From Alphaproteobacteria bacterium (lineage in GTDB: Bacteria; Pseudomonadota; Alphaproteobacteria; Rs-D84), in assembly GCA_017650505.1 (NCBI GenBank), contig JAGCET010000036.1, positions 1 through 38,150 on the forward strand: 38,150 nt of DNA. Reading direction: 5' to 3'. Positions 1-5,264 of the stretch are shown here, in pieces; the first letter of the stretch is position 1; each line of letters begins with the position of its first letter. The notes beneath the pieces are model-generated. The model was not told the DNA's origin, ran no database searches, and saw only the letters and a program-made list of their open reading frames with translations. A program made the position numbers and the translations under genes.

Positions 1-127
1 AGCGGGAAGCTGGTCGCAAGATAAGATATCCCCATGAGTTCAGTTCTAGACTAGGACATTGATAGGCCGCACGTGTAAGTCCTGTGAGGGATTTAGCCTA
101 GCGGTACTAATCGAACCATTGACTTTT
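1..127 (+). rRNA. rrl: 23S ribosomal RNA, 3' end (partial)
   Basis: This is the last ~127 bases of a large-subunit rRNA; the rest lies before the window. It is recognised from the conserved 3' end, including GTTGATAGGCCG-like (here ATTGATAGGCCG) and the near-terminal GGTACTAATCGAACC. The exact 3' end is not certain and is placed where the sequence turns into a T-rich spacer. It is followed by 5S rRNA on the same strand, as in a standard rrn operon. Confidence 0.93.
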
Positions 128-132
128 TATCT

Positions 133-155
133 TTTCGTTTGACTTTCAAACGAAA
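133..155 (+). other. Spacer hairpin between 23S and 5S rRNA
   Basis: A perfect 9-bp stem, TTTCGTTTG paired with CAAACGAAA around the loop ACTTT, lies directly after the 23S 3' end. It is probably a processing signal in the rRNA precursor. The rest of the spacer up to 5S shows no tRNA. Confidence 0.55.
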
Positions 156-203
156 TGCTTGAAGAGAACGTTGAAGTTGATTCATTGCGGTGTTCGTGAG
201 TTT

Positions 204-323
204 AATTCTGGTGATTATAGAGCGGGAGTCACCCTCTGTTCCATTCCGAACCAGACAGGGAAACCCCGTATCGCCGATGGTACTTTGGCTTAAGCCACGG
301 AAGAGTAGGTCGTCGCCAGAATT
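204..323 (+). rRNA. rrf: 5S ribosomal RNA
   Basis: The 5' and 3' ends pair (TTAATTCTGG with CCAGAATTAA). Conserved 5S blocks are present: the CCATTCCGAACC loop B/helix III region near 240-252 and the GGTACTTTGGC/GAGTAGGTCGTCGCC 3' half. Length is about 116-120 nt, as expected. It lies ~80 nt after the 23S end. No tRNA-fMet follows, although many alphaproteobacterial operons have one there. Confidence 0.95.
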
Positions 324-354
324 AAACTCATATAAACATAAAAACCGAAATCTG

Positions 355-398
355 ACCGCCCATCCAAATAAATGAAAACGGATGGGCGGTTTATTTTT
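355..398 (+). terminator. Rho-independent terminator of the rRNA operon
   Basis: An 11-bp perfect stem, ACCGCCCATCC (355-365) with GGATGGGCGGT (380-390), is followed by TTATTTTTG. A related stem (CCACCCATCC/GGATGGGTGG) ends the unit at 1352. Confidence 0.92.
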
Positions 399-411
399 GT
401 TTATATTTTTC

Positions 412-439
412 TTGACAAAGTGATTTGTTGTGGTATTCT
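412..439 (+). promoter_or_regulatory. Sigma70-type promoter for the 465 gene
   Basis: TTGACA (412-417), 16-nt spacer, TATTCT (434-439). The predicted start near 446 leaves a short leader carrying the ribosome site AAGGAT ahead of the ATG at 465. Confidence 0.7.
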
Positions 440-464
440 GGTGGTGCGCAAAAAAGGATAGATT

Positions 465-899
465 ATGAAAAAAAATAAACCTAGCGGTAATGTCAAAGCC
501 ACGTTGATTACTTTTTTGATAATTGCCGGATTTATTGGTGTTGAGGCAATTTATATTTGGATAAAAGAATATTTGCCAGATATTCAAGCAGCGAAGGAAA
601 AAACAAAAATACAGTACAACAGTCTGCAGGTTTTGAATTACAATGCCGATACTATTGAATTTGTTTTTCACAATGCCCAGGTAAAACACGAATTTGACCG
701 TGAATGGCAGAAACGCAACTATGGCAAAAGTATCCAGGATATGCCAATTACGGACAATATGCATGTTTTGAAATACAACGGTGATACCATCAAAATTAAA
801 TTTGATGATGCACGTTTTCAACGTCAGTTTGAAAAGCAATGGCGCAAATATAGTGATCACAAATTGAATCGCACAAAACAAAATGTCAAAAAACGCTAA
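465..899 (+). CDS. Small membrane-anchored protein with internal duplication, unknown function
   Basis: No family is recognised for this 144-residue protein. A short basic N-terminus is followed by one membrane segment (about residues 12-33), then a soluble, highly charged C-terminal part. That part contains two copies of a ~30-residue unit (about 55-84 and 100-129). Both share VLxYNxDTI, an F-rich strand and a basic/aromatic helix with FxxxW(Q/R)K. The second copy keeps nearly the same spacing, so this is a tandem duplication within the gene. The topology suggests a single-pass inner-membrane protein with the repeats on one side. The start is fixed by AAGGAT five nt upstream and by the promoter at 412-439. 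It lies alone between the rRNA terminator and a second small membrane-protein gene with its own promoter. Function is unknown. Confidence 0.8.
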   Translation: MKKNKPSGNVKATLITFLIIAGFIGVEAIYIWIKEYLPDIQAAKEKTKIQYNSLQVLNYNADTIEFVFHNAQVKHEFDREWQKRNYGKSIQDMPITDNMHVLKYNGDTIKIKFDDARFQRQFEKQWRKYSDHKLNRTKQNVKKR

Positions 900-905
900 A
901 ACAAA

Positions 906-933
906 TTGACATTGTTGTGGTGTTTGATATAGG
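906..933 (+). promoter_or_regulatory. Probable promoter for the 956 gene
   Basis: TTGACA (906-911) with a 16-nt spacer to TATAGG (928-933). The -10 box is weak, but the -35 is consensus and the spacing equals that of neighbouring promoters. Confidence 0.5.
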
Positions 934-955
934 TACATAAAAAAGAGGTGACATT

Positions 956-1345
956 ATGATAAATCCTATGCTTTTATGGATGGCTTGGGGTGTGGGGCCT
1001 TACGCACATGATGATGACGACGATGATGATATAGGTTCACGTTATGATTTTGATGATGATGATTACGAAGATAGCACGGAAAAGGATGTAAAAGGTCGAA
1101 AAATTAACTGGTCAAAGGTCGGTTTGGGGACGCTTAAGGTAATTGCTGTGTCGGCTATGTTGGCCTTGGTATACAGCATGGCGCATTTGGCGGTCATTAC
1201 GTACAAAAATAACAAACAATTAAAAGAACAAATGCGCAAAAACACAAATTTGATAAATAATAAAAAACAGACGTGTTATTATGATAATGTCAAAGCACAA
1301 AATTTCGCGGCGCTAACCAATGAGAAAAATGTAAAGCGTAAATAA
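956..1345 (+). CDS. Small membrane protein with Asp-run N-terminus, unknown function
   Basis: No family is recognised for this 129-residue protein. The N-terminal ~45 residues are very acidic, with seven consecutive Asp at 19-25 and DDDD again at 33-36. A basic stretch (KGRKINWSK, 47-54) follows, then one hydrophobic segment (about 57-82) and a basic, Asn/Lys-rich tail. The charge pattern suggests a single-pass membrane protein. The start is supported by AGAGGTG six nt upstream. The Asp run is encoded by a GAT/GAC microsatellite near 1008-1032 that could vary in length by slippage. It has its own promoter and a strong terminator, so it appears monocistronic. Confidence 0.75.
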   Translation: MINPMLLWMAWGVGPYAHDDDDDDDIGSRYDFDDDDYEDSTEKDVKGRKINWSKVGLGTLKVIAVSAMLALVYSMAHLAVITYKNNKQLKEQMRKNTNLINNKKQTCYYDNVKAQNFAALTNEKNVKRK

Positions 1346-1351
1346 ATTCCG

Positions 1352-1406
1352 CCACCCATCCAACCCTGCGTCATTGCCGGCGGGAACGGATGGGTGGTTG
1401 TTTTTT
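1352..1406 (+). terminator. Terminator with an enlarged loop
   Basis: CCACCCATCC (1352-1361) pairs with GGATGGGTGG (1388-1397), followed by TTGTTTTTTG. The 26-nt loop is GC-rich and holds a CCGGCGGG segment. The stem resembles the rRNA terminator at 355-390. The T-tract doubles as the -35 region of the next promoter. Confidence 0.85.
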
Positions 1407-1425
1407 GCGTGTTTTGTGTTAGAAT
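1398..1425 (+). promoter_or_regulatory. Promoter placing +1 on the start codon of the 1432 gene
   Basis: TTGTTT (1398-1403), 16-nt spacer, TAGAAT (1420-1425). Counting seven bases from the end of the -10 puts +1 at 1432, the A of the ATG. There is no Shine-Dalgarno sequence, so the mRNA is predicted to be leaderless. Confidence 0.55.
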
Positions 1426-1431
1426 TACAAT

Positions 1432-1998
1432 ATGATTACCGAACAAATACAACAGATTTTGGATGAGATAGATAAAATCTTGCGTTCTGCGGTGGGGGCG
1501 CGGGACCGGCGGGAATATATGCGTGAAATTGGTGTCGTGGACCGAAATTGGCACTTTGCATTGACCGCCGATGAAATAATAAACAAAAAAATTCCGGCGT
1601 GTGTAATCGGGTGCACCGGCATTGCGAAACTGTTCTGTAAATTTGCGATGAATGCGGGGTTAGAATTTTGGGTTGTTTGTAATGCCTATTACCCTGATTG
1701 GTGTGCAGCGCGGGCCGGTGGTGAAAAAAGTATCAGTGGGCACCAAGCCATAGCGGTCAAAATAGATGGACGTTTGCGAATGTTTCATCCCGGTCGTTCA
1801 AAGTTGGAATTTGTTGATACCGATGTAGTTGTTGGAAATTTGGTTGACTTTGGTTTTTGTGATGTGTCGGGCCGGTACCTTATAACCGCAATTTTGGCGC
1901 CAACCGAATTTATTAAAATAGATACATATCAAAAACTGCACAATGTTTATGCCAGTGGCGATATGAGCAACCCCGAATTTGCGATTGTAGTCAAATAA
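1432..1998 (+). CDS. Transglutaminase-like (papain-fold) protein
   Basis: A 188-residue protein that matches the core pattern of transglutaminase-like cysteine enzymes. A Cys (C61) opens a helix, GCTGIAKLFCKFAMNAGL, like the usual GxCxxxAxLFxxxxRxxGI, and is followed by a strand (WVV). GHQAIAV supplies the His (H104), and a third strand (DGRLRMFHPGR) follows. In the family this last strand normally carries the catalytic Asp (DP); here the position is His119. So Cys and His are present but the third residue differs, and activity is uncertain. There is no signal peptide, so it is probably cytoplasmic. The gene has no ribosome site; the promoter predicts a leaderless transcript. The neighbours give no pathway. 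The fold call is moderate and the substrate unknown. Confidence 0.6.
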   Translation: MITEQIQQILDEIDKILRSAVGARDRREYMREIGVVDRNWHFALTADEIINKKIPACVIGCTGIAKLFCKFAMNAGLEFWVVCNAYYPDWCAARAGGEKSISGHQAIAVKIDGRLRMFHPGRSKLEFVDTDVVVGNLVDFGFCDVSGRYLITAILAPTEFIKIDTYQKLHNVYASGDMSNPEFAIVVK

Positions 1999-2000
1999 AC

Positions 2001-2028
2001 TTGACAAGCATATATGTTGTATTACAAT
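2001..2028 (+). promoter_or_regulatory. Sigma70-type promoter for the 2054 gene
   Basis: TTGACA (2001-2006), 16-nt spacer, TACAAT (2023-2028). The ATG at 2027 falls inside the -10 box, so translation must begin at 2054. Confidence 0.75.
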
Positions 2029-2053
2029 GACTTGTGTCAAAGAGGTAAAAATA

Positions 2054-2938
2054 ATGTCAATGAAAGAACAGAATGACGAAACCGACACGCATTTAATAGT
2101 TGATAAAGAAGGTGGTGAGGAGGAATTTTTGGATGTAACGGTTGATGAATCTGCGGGGGCAGGTGATTTGAATGCGCGCGATGATTTAAAGGCCGATACA
2201 GAAAGAGTTAATAGTAAAGTCAAGCATGCATTGTCTGTTTTGGATGAACCGGTGTATATGATTGTTCATAAAGGAATGCCCACGAATGCATTAAAAATTG
2301 GTGATAAACATCCAATATTTGTATTTCCTGAGATTTATACAATCAGATTTAAAAAGTCGAATTATCGTATGGATGCCGGGGCGCAGAAAATAGTTCAAGA
2401 TTATCTTAAAGCAGTATCAGAGGTGAATAAGACTGTGCGTAATTTATTTGTGCGTAACCGCAGGCATATAAGATACGACATATTCGGTACCACGCTAAGC
2501 GATTCAGGCAAACCCTATACTAAACACGAATTGTCGTTTGATGCCGGCAGAACATGTTTAATAATTGAATCTAATCAGATTTTATATGAACATAAGTTTT
2601 ATCTGATGGATGATGAAACAAAACAGTTTGTTGTGGATTATATGGCCAAAAAGAAACGCAAAGAAGACAAAAGAGAAAATCGCAGAAAAGCGATTCGCAA
2701 TTGGTGGTGGCATCATCGTGAGGATGTTTTTATTGCTTTGTTTTTGTGCGGGGTTGTTACAATACTGATAACTTTGGCAAAATGGGCCGAAGATAAAGAA
2801 AAAAGCGTCAAAGCCAAAGTCGATGCGCGTAAAAATGAATGTCCAGAATGCGTGAAATGGGAACAGGCGATGCAGGCCTATGAAGATAGTCTGCTGCGTA
2901 ATACCAGCGGGTGGCCGTGGCGCAACAAAGGGAAATAA
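2054..2938 (+). CDS. Single-pass membrane protein, unknown function
   Basis: No family is recognised for this 294-residue protein. The acidic, disordered-looking N-terminus (about 1-55) precedes a mixed alpha/beta region (60-195) and a very basic stretch (KKKRKEDKRENRRK, 199-212). Then comes WWWHH, one membrane segment (about 225-243) and a charged C-terminal tail with a CPEC motif (263-266) that could bind metal or form a disulfide. By the positive-inside rule the N-terminal domain should be cytoplasmic. The start at 2054 is chosen because AGAGG lies eight nt upstream and the in-frame ATG at 2027 overlaps the -10 box. A terminator follows directly, so this is a single-gene unit. Confidence 0.8.
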   Translation: MSMKEQNDETDTHLIVDKEGGEEEFLDVTVDESAGAGDLNARDDLKADTERVNSKVKHALSVLDEPVYMIVHKGMPTNALKIGDKHPIFVFPEIYTIRFKKSNYRMDAGAQKIVQDYLKAVSEVNKTVRNLFVRNRRHIRYDIFGTTLSDSGKPYTKHELSFDAGRTCLIIESNQILYEHKFYLMDDETKQFVVDYMAKKKRKEDKRENRRKAIRNWWWHHREDVFIALFLCGVVTILITLAKWAEDKEKSVKAKVDARKNECPECVKWEQAMQAYEDSLLRNTSGWPWRNKGK

Positions 2939-2940
2939 AT

Positions 2941-2968
2941 TCCGCCGCCCGTCACAGGCGGATTTTTT
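2941..2968 (+). terminator. Rho-independent terminator
   Basis: TCCGCC (2941-2946) pairs with GGCGGA (2957-2962), followed by TTTTTTAT. The stretch just after the stop (AAATAAATTCCGCC) matches the corresponding position before 1352. Confidence 0.85.
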
Positions 2969-2984
2969 ATTGCGAATTTTATTA

Positions 2985-3012
2985 TTGACAAGGTGTGTTT
3001 TTGTGCTAACAT
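2985..3012 (+). promoter_or_regulatory. Sigma70-type promoter for the 3043 gene
   Basis: TTGACA (2985-2990), 16-nt spacer, TAACAT (3007-3012); the leader holds AAAGGAT before the ATG at 3043. Confidence 0.65.
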
Positions 3013-3042
3013 GTCGGTGTAAAAATAACAAAAGGATAAAAA

Positions 3043-3378
3043 ATGAAAAAGTTAGGTTTACTTTCTTTGGTGCTTGCGATGGTGGCTGCGCCGGCAATGG
3101 CGAATTATTATGCCACACGCACAAACAATTGCGATCCGCGCGCGATGCACGCGGTGTTGGAAAACGCGGTTCGTGAACATCGTACGGTTATTACCGAAGT
3201 TTCATGCGACAGTGTTGCGGTTGTTTCGGAACCGGTGTATGTCGCCCCTGCGCCGGTATACGAACCGGTTTATGCACCAATGCCGGTCTATGCGCCGTCG
3301 GTTGATTATTCATATATTCCGGTTGTTGATTGTGTACCGGGACCGACAAGTTGTGAATACTGTGGCGGAATGCGTTAA
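3043..3378 (+). CDS. Small secreted protein with Pro/Val/Tyr repeats
   Basis: A 111-residue protein with a clear signal peptide (about 1-20, ending AMA). The mature part has an N-terminal helical region, then a proline-rich stretch (about 66-90) with repeated VYxPxP units such as PVYEPVYAPMPVYAP. It ends in CVPGPTSCEYCGGMR. Four cysteines in the mature part may form disulfides in the periplasm. No enzyme family is recognised; it resembles small structural envelope proteins. AAAGGAT sits six nt before the ATG. It is a single gene between its own promoter and terminator. The gene at 4818 encodes another short secreted Pro-rich protein with a similar MKK...LVxAMVAA signal sequence, so the two may be functionally related. 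Confidence 0.8.
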   Translation: MKKLGLLSLVLAMVAAPAMANYYATRTNNCDPRAMHAVLENAVREHRTVITEVSCDSVAVVSEPVYVAPAPVYEPVYAPMPVYAPSVDYSYIPVVDCVPGPTSCEYCGGMR

Positions 3379-3382
3379 GATA

Positions 3383-3411
3383 AAAAATCCCGCAATTTGT
3401 GGGATTTTTTT
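3383..3411 (+). terminator. Rho-independent terminator
   Basis: AAAAATCCC (3383-3391) pairs with GGGATTTTT (3401-3409) around a 9-nt loop and runs into more T residues. Confidence 0.85.
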
Positions 3412-3414
3412 GTG

Positions 3415-3442
3415 TTGCACGTATAAAAAACTATGTTATAAT
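3415..3442 (+). promoter_or_regulatory. Promoter for the zeta-like gene
   Basis: TTGCAC (3415-3420), 16-nt spacer, TATAAT (3437-3442). +1 is predicted at 3449, leaving about 7 nt before the ATG at 3456 and no ribosome site. Confidence 0.65.
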
Positions 3443-3455
3443 CACGCGGTTGTAA

Positions 3456-4112
3456 ATGGCGTATGTTATGGAAATAGAAATAAATCCAGAAGGTGTTCTT
3501 CATTTAGTTGCCGGCCCAAACGGTTCGGGTAAATCCACATTGGTGGAGCAATTTTATGGTGTTGTGCCCCCGGTAAAATTTGTGAATGCGGACAATATCG
3601 CCCGCGAACAACATTGTTGTCCCCGCGGTACCGATTTGGGTCGGTTTTTATTCCAAGAAATAAATGATGCGTTTACCGCACATGCTTCGTTAATTTATGA
3701 AACCACATTGTCGGGCAAGTTCGATAATAAACTTATCAAACGTGCACGTGCCGAGGGATATAAAATCAAAATTACGTATATTGTGTTGGCATCGGTGGAA
3801 CAGAATTTGGCGCGTGTATCGGAACGCGTAAAAAAACACAATGGTCATAATGTACCCGAAGACGATGTCCGTCGCCGTTACGAAAAAAGTCTATTTCATT
3901 TTGATGCGGTTTGTAAAATTATAGATTCGTGGCAATTGTATAATAATGCAGGACCGCAATTTTGTTTGGTTGCAAATGGGGCGGGTAATGAAATAAATAT
4001 TATTGAACCCAAAATGTATCAAGGTTTTATCGAGCACAAGGCGGATGTAGTGCAACGTTATATTAACGATTTTAACGCACGCCGTGCAAGACGTTTAAAT
4101 TTGCAACACTAA
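3456..4112 (+). CDS. Zeta-toxin-like P-loop kinase (orphan)
   Basis: A 218-residue P-loop protein of the zeta toxin / 'predicted ABC-type ATPase' group (COG4185 type). Visible motifs are Walker A GPNGSGKST (20-28), FVNADNIA (42-49) in the place of the family's NAD(E/x)IA, and ETTLSG (82-87). The C-terminal half is rich in Arg/Lys with RRRYEKSLFHF, typical of the substrate/ATP lid. Zeta toxins phosphorylate UDP-GlcNAc and block peptidoglycan synthesis. Chromosomal homologues without antitoxin may have other roles. No small epsilon-type antitoxin gene is seen beside it. The start is ATG 3456 or 3468; neither has a Shine-Dalgarno, and the promoter favours 3456 with a very short leader. The 3' end runs into a repeat module. 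Confidence 0.75.
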   Translation: MAYVMEIEINPEGVLHLVAGPNGSGKSTLVEQFYGVVPPVKFVNADNIAREQHCCPRGTDLGRFLFQEINDAFTAHASLIYETTLSGKFDNKLIKRARAEGYKIKITYIVLASVEQNLARVSERVKKHNGHNVPEDDVRRRYEKSLFHFDAVCKIIDSWQLYNNAGPQFCLVANGAGNEINIIEPKMYQGFIEHKADVVQRYINDFNARRARRLNLQH

Positions 4113-4161
4113 CCACTAACACCCGTCCCGTCACCGCGGTCGTGACGGACTAGCCACTAAA
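4108..4161. repeat. CACTAAC-type repeat module with GC-rich hairpin
   Basis: CACTAACCACTAACAC precedes a perfect hairpin, CCGTCAC (4128-4134) with GTGACGG (4142-4148), which is followed by ACTAGCCACTAA. It lies between the convergent zeta-like and pagL-like genes and may act as a bidirectional terminator. The same design recurs at 8432, 20137 (inverted) and 31711 (inverted). Confidence 0.6.
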
Positions 4162-4714
4162 AACTATAATGCAATGACAGGCCGGCGAAATTAAACCCAA
4201 GATTCGTTTCGGTAAAATCACCGTTTGAAAAATGAATCGTAAATAATTCTGCGCGAATATGTTCGTTAATTACGCGACCAATAAAAAACTTTTCACCAAA
4301 AACCAAACGACTTGAAACCCAACGGTCATAATTATTACGATAGTACGGGCCTAATCCCGCGCCAATATAAAAGCCGTGCCAATTAAATGGTGCGATATCC
4401 CACGATAATCCGACCCCGAAAAAAGACAATCCGCGCGTGGAATTATATGCAAAGTTTTGCATAATGTTCGCACTTACGCGTGCCGGCATACGGAATATGG
4501 TCATAGGTTGTGCATAGTTTGCCATAATCATTGTCATTGGAACAAATTCCCATTCGCCCGGATAAATCAAATGCAACAATGAACCCGACCCGGTACCCGG
4601 CGCAATGTGTATTGCGACGGAATTAGTGTCGTTTTCACCGAACATTATGTTGGATTCTGAATGTGCCGTGGTGGCAAATAAACACAGAAAAACGGCCGGA
4701 AAAATCTTTCTCAT
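4157..4714 (-). CDS. pagL: PagL-like lipid A 3-O-deacylase (acyloxyacyl hydrolase family)
   Basis: A 185-residue outer-membrane-type protein. A signal peptide (about 1-18) is followed by alternating hydrophobic strands typical of a small beta-barrel, ending in Phe. The C-terminal signature HFSNGDFTETNLGFN (H161, S163, N164) matches the H-x-S-N block of PagL, where His and Ser are catalytic. The Glu of the Pseudomonas enzyme falls on an Asn here, with Glu169 nearby, so the triad is not fully conserved. Known PagL removes the 3-O acyl chain of lipid A. The ATG at 4714 is chosen over upstream starts because the signal peptide begins there. A consensus TATAAT ends seven bases before it, predicting a leaderless mRNA. 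It is divergent from the 4818 gene. Confidence 0.7.
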   Translation of the reverse strand: MRKIFPAVFLCLFATTAHSESNIMFGENDTNSVAIHIAPGTGSGSLLHLIYPGEWEFVPMTMIMANYAQPMTIFRMPARVSANIMQNFAYNSTRGLSFFGVGLSWDIAPFNWHGFYIGAGLGPYYRNNYDRWVSSRLVFGEKFFIGRVINEHIRAELFTIHFSNGDFTETNLGFNFAGLSLHYSF

Positions 4715-4720
4715 AAAAAA

Positions 4721-4749
4721 ATTATACATTTGGGAAAATATATTCGCAA
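4721..4749 (-). promoter_or_regulatory. Minus-strand promoter of the pagL-like gene, +1 on the ATG
   Basis: On the minus strand, TTGCGA (4749-4744), 17-nt spacer, TATAAT (4726-4721). Predicted +1 is 4714, the A of the ATG. Confidence 0.65.
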
Positions 4750-4756
4750 TAAAATA

Positions 4757-4786
4757 TTGACAGGTACCCAATAAAAAATGTATCAT
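4757..4786 (+). promoter_or_regulatory. Promoter of the 4818 gene
   Basis: TTGACA (4757-4762), 18-nt spacer, TATCAT (4781-4786). Only 7 bp separate the two divergent -35 boxes. Confidence 0.6.
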
Positions 4787-4817
4787 TACATCGTACATAA
4801 AAACAAAGGGAGAAAAC

Positions 4818-5102
4818 ATGAAAAAAACATTACTATTTGGTTTGGTTGTTGCAATGGTTGCGGCGTCTGGTGCAAATGCCGGGTGGCGTGAAAAGTTGGG
4901 AATTAAGGCCCCGGCTGCGGCCCCCGAAGTTGCTAAACCTGCGCCGGCCCCGGTTGTTGAAGAACCGGCGGTGACCGCAGAAGTTGCACCGGTGGACGAA
5001 GTTGTCGTCAACGAAGCAACGGAATCTGTTGGTGGTTTTGTTCCAAATTCGGAACCGGAAATGGTCGAATCCGAAATGGAATATGATATTGTCGAAGAAT
5101 AA
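4818..5102 (+). CDS. Small secreted acidic Ala/Pro/Glu-rich protein
   Basis: A 94-residue protein with a signal peptide (about 1-21, ending ANA) and a low-complexity mature region. Ala/Pro-rich repeats (KAPAAAPEVAKPAPAP) are followed by a Glu/Val-rich, strongly acidic C-terminus ending EYDIVEE. It has no cysteines after the signal and no recognised domain. The composition suggests an extended, unstructured periplasmic or surface polypeptide. The ribosome site AAAGGGAG precedes the ATG at good spacing, and a terminator follows the stop. The signal peptide (MKKTLLFGLVVAMVAA) resembles that of the 3043 protein. Confidence 0.8.
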   Translation: MKKTLLFGLVVAMVAASGANAGWREKLGIKAPAAAPEVAKPAPAPVVEEPAVTAEVAPVDEVVVNEATESVGGFVPNSEPEMVESEMEYDIVEE

Positions 5103-5122
5103 AAACCATAAATAAAAAATTA

Positions 5123-5148
5123 ACCCGCCCTATGGCGGGTTTTCTTGT
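5123..5148 (+). terminator. Rho-independent terminator
   Basis: AACCCGCC (5123-5130), loop CTAT, GGCGGGTT (5135-5142), then TTCTTG. Strong stem and tetraloop. Confidence 0.9.
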
Positions 5149-5176
5149 TTACAGACCCGCGTAAAAATGTTATAAT
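5149..5176 (+). promoter_or_regulatory. Promoter of the first large Cys-rich gene
   Basis: TTTACA (5149-5154), 16-nt spacer, TATAAT (5171-5176). A second TATAAT lies at 5191-5196. The leader of about 80 nt is the longest of the plus-strand genes before 20 kb. Confidence 0.65.
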
Positions 5177-5264
5177 ATCATTGCGTGATGTATAATCCGG
5201 TTTTGGATTGTGTCCGCAACGTCACAGATTCCGGGCGATACCGGCTACATTCAGGAGAGTATGT

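Noticed and set aside
324..464. tRNA-fMet after 5S rRNA, or any other tRNA in the window
   Set aside because: No cloverleaf or GTTCRANYC T-loop was found after 5S or in any other intergenic interval.
5191..5196. Second TATAAT upstream of the 5265 gene as a separate promoter
   Set aside because: No matching -35 at 16-18 nt; the TTTACA-16-TATAAT pair upstream is sufficient.
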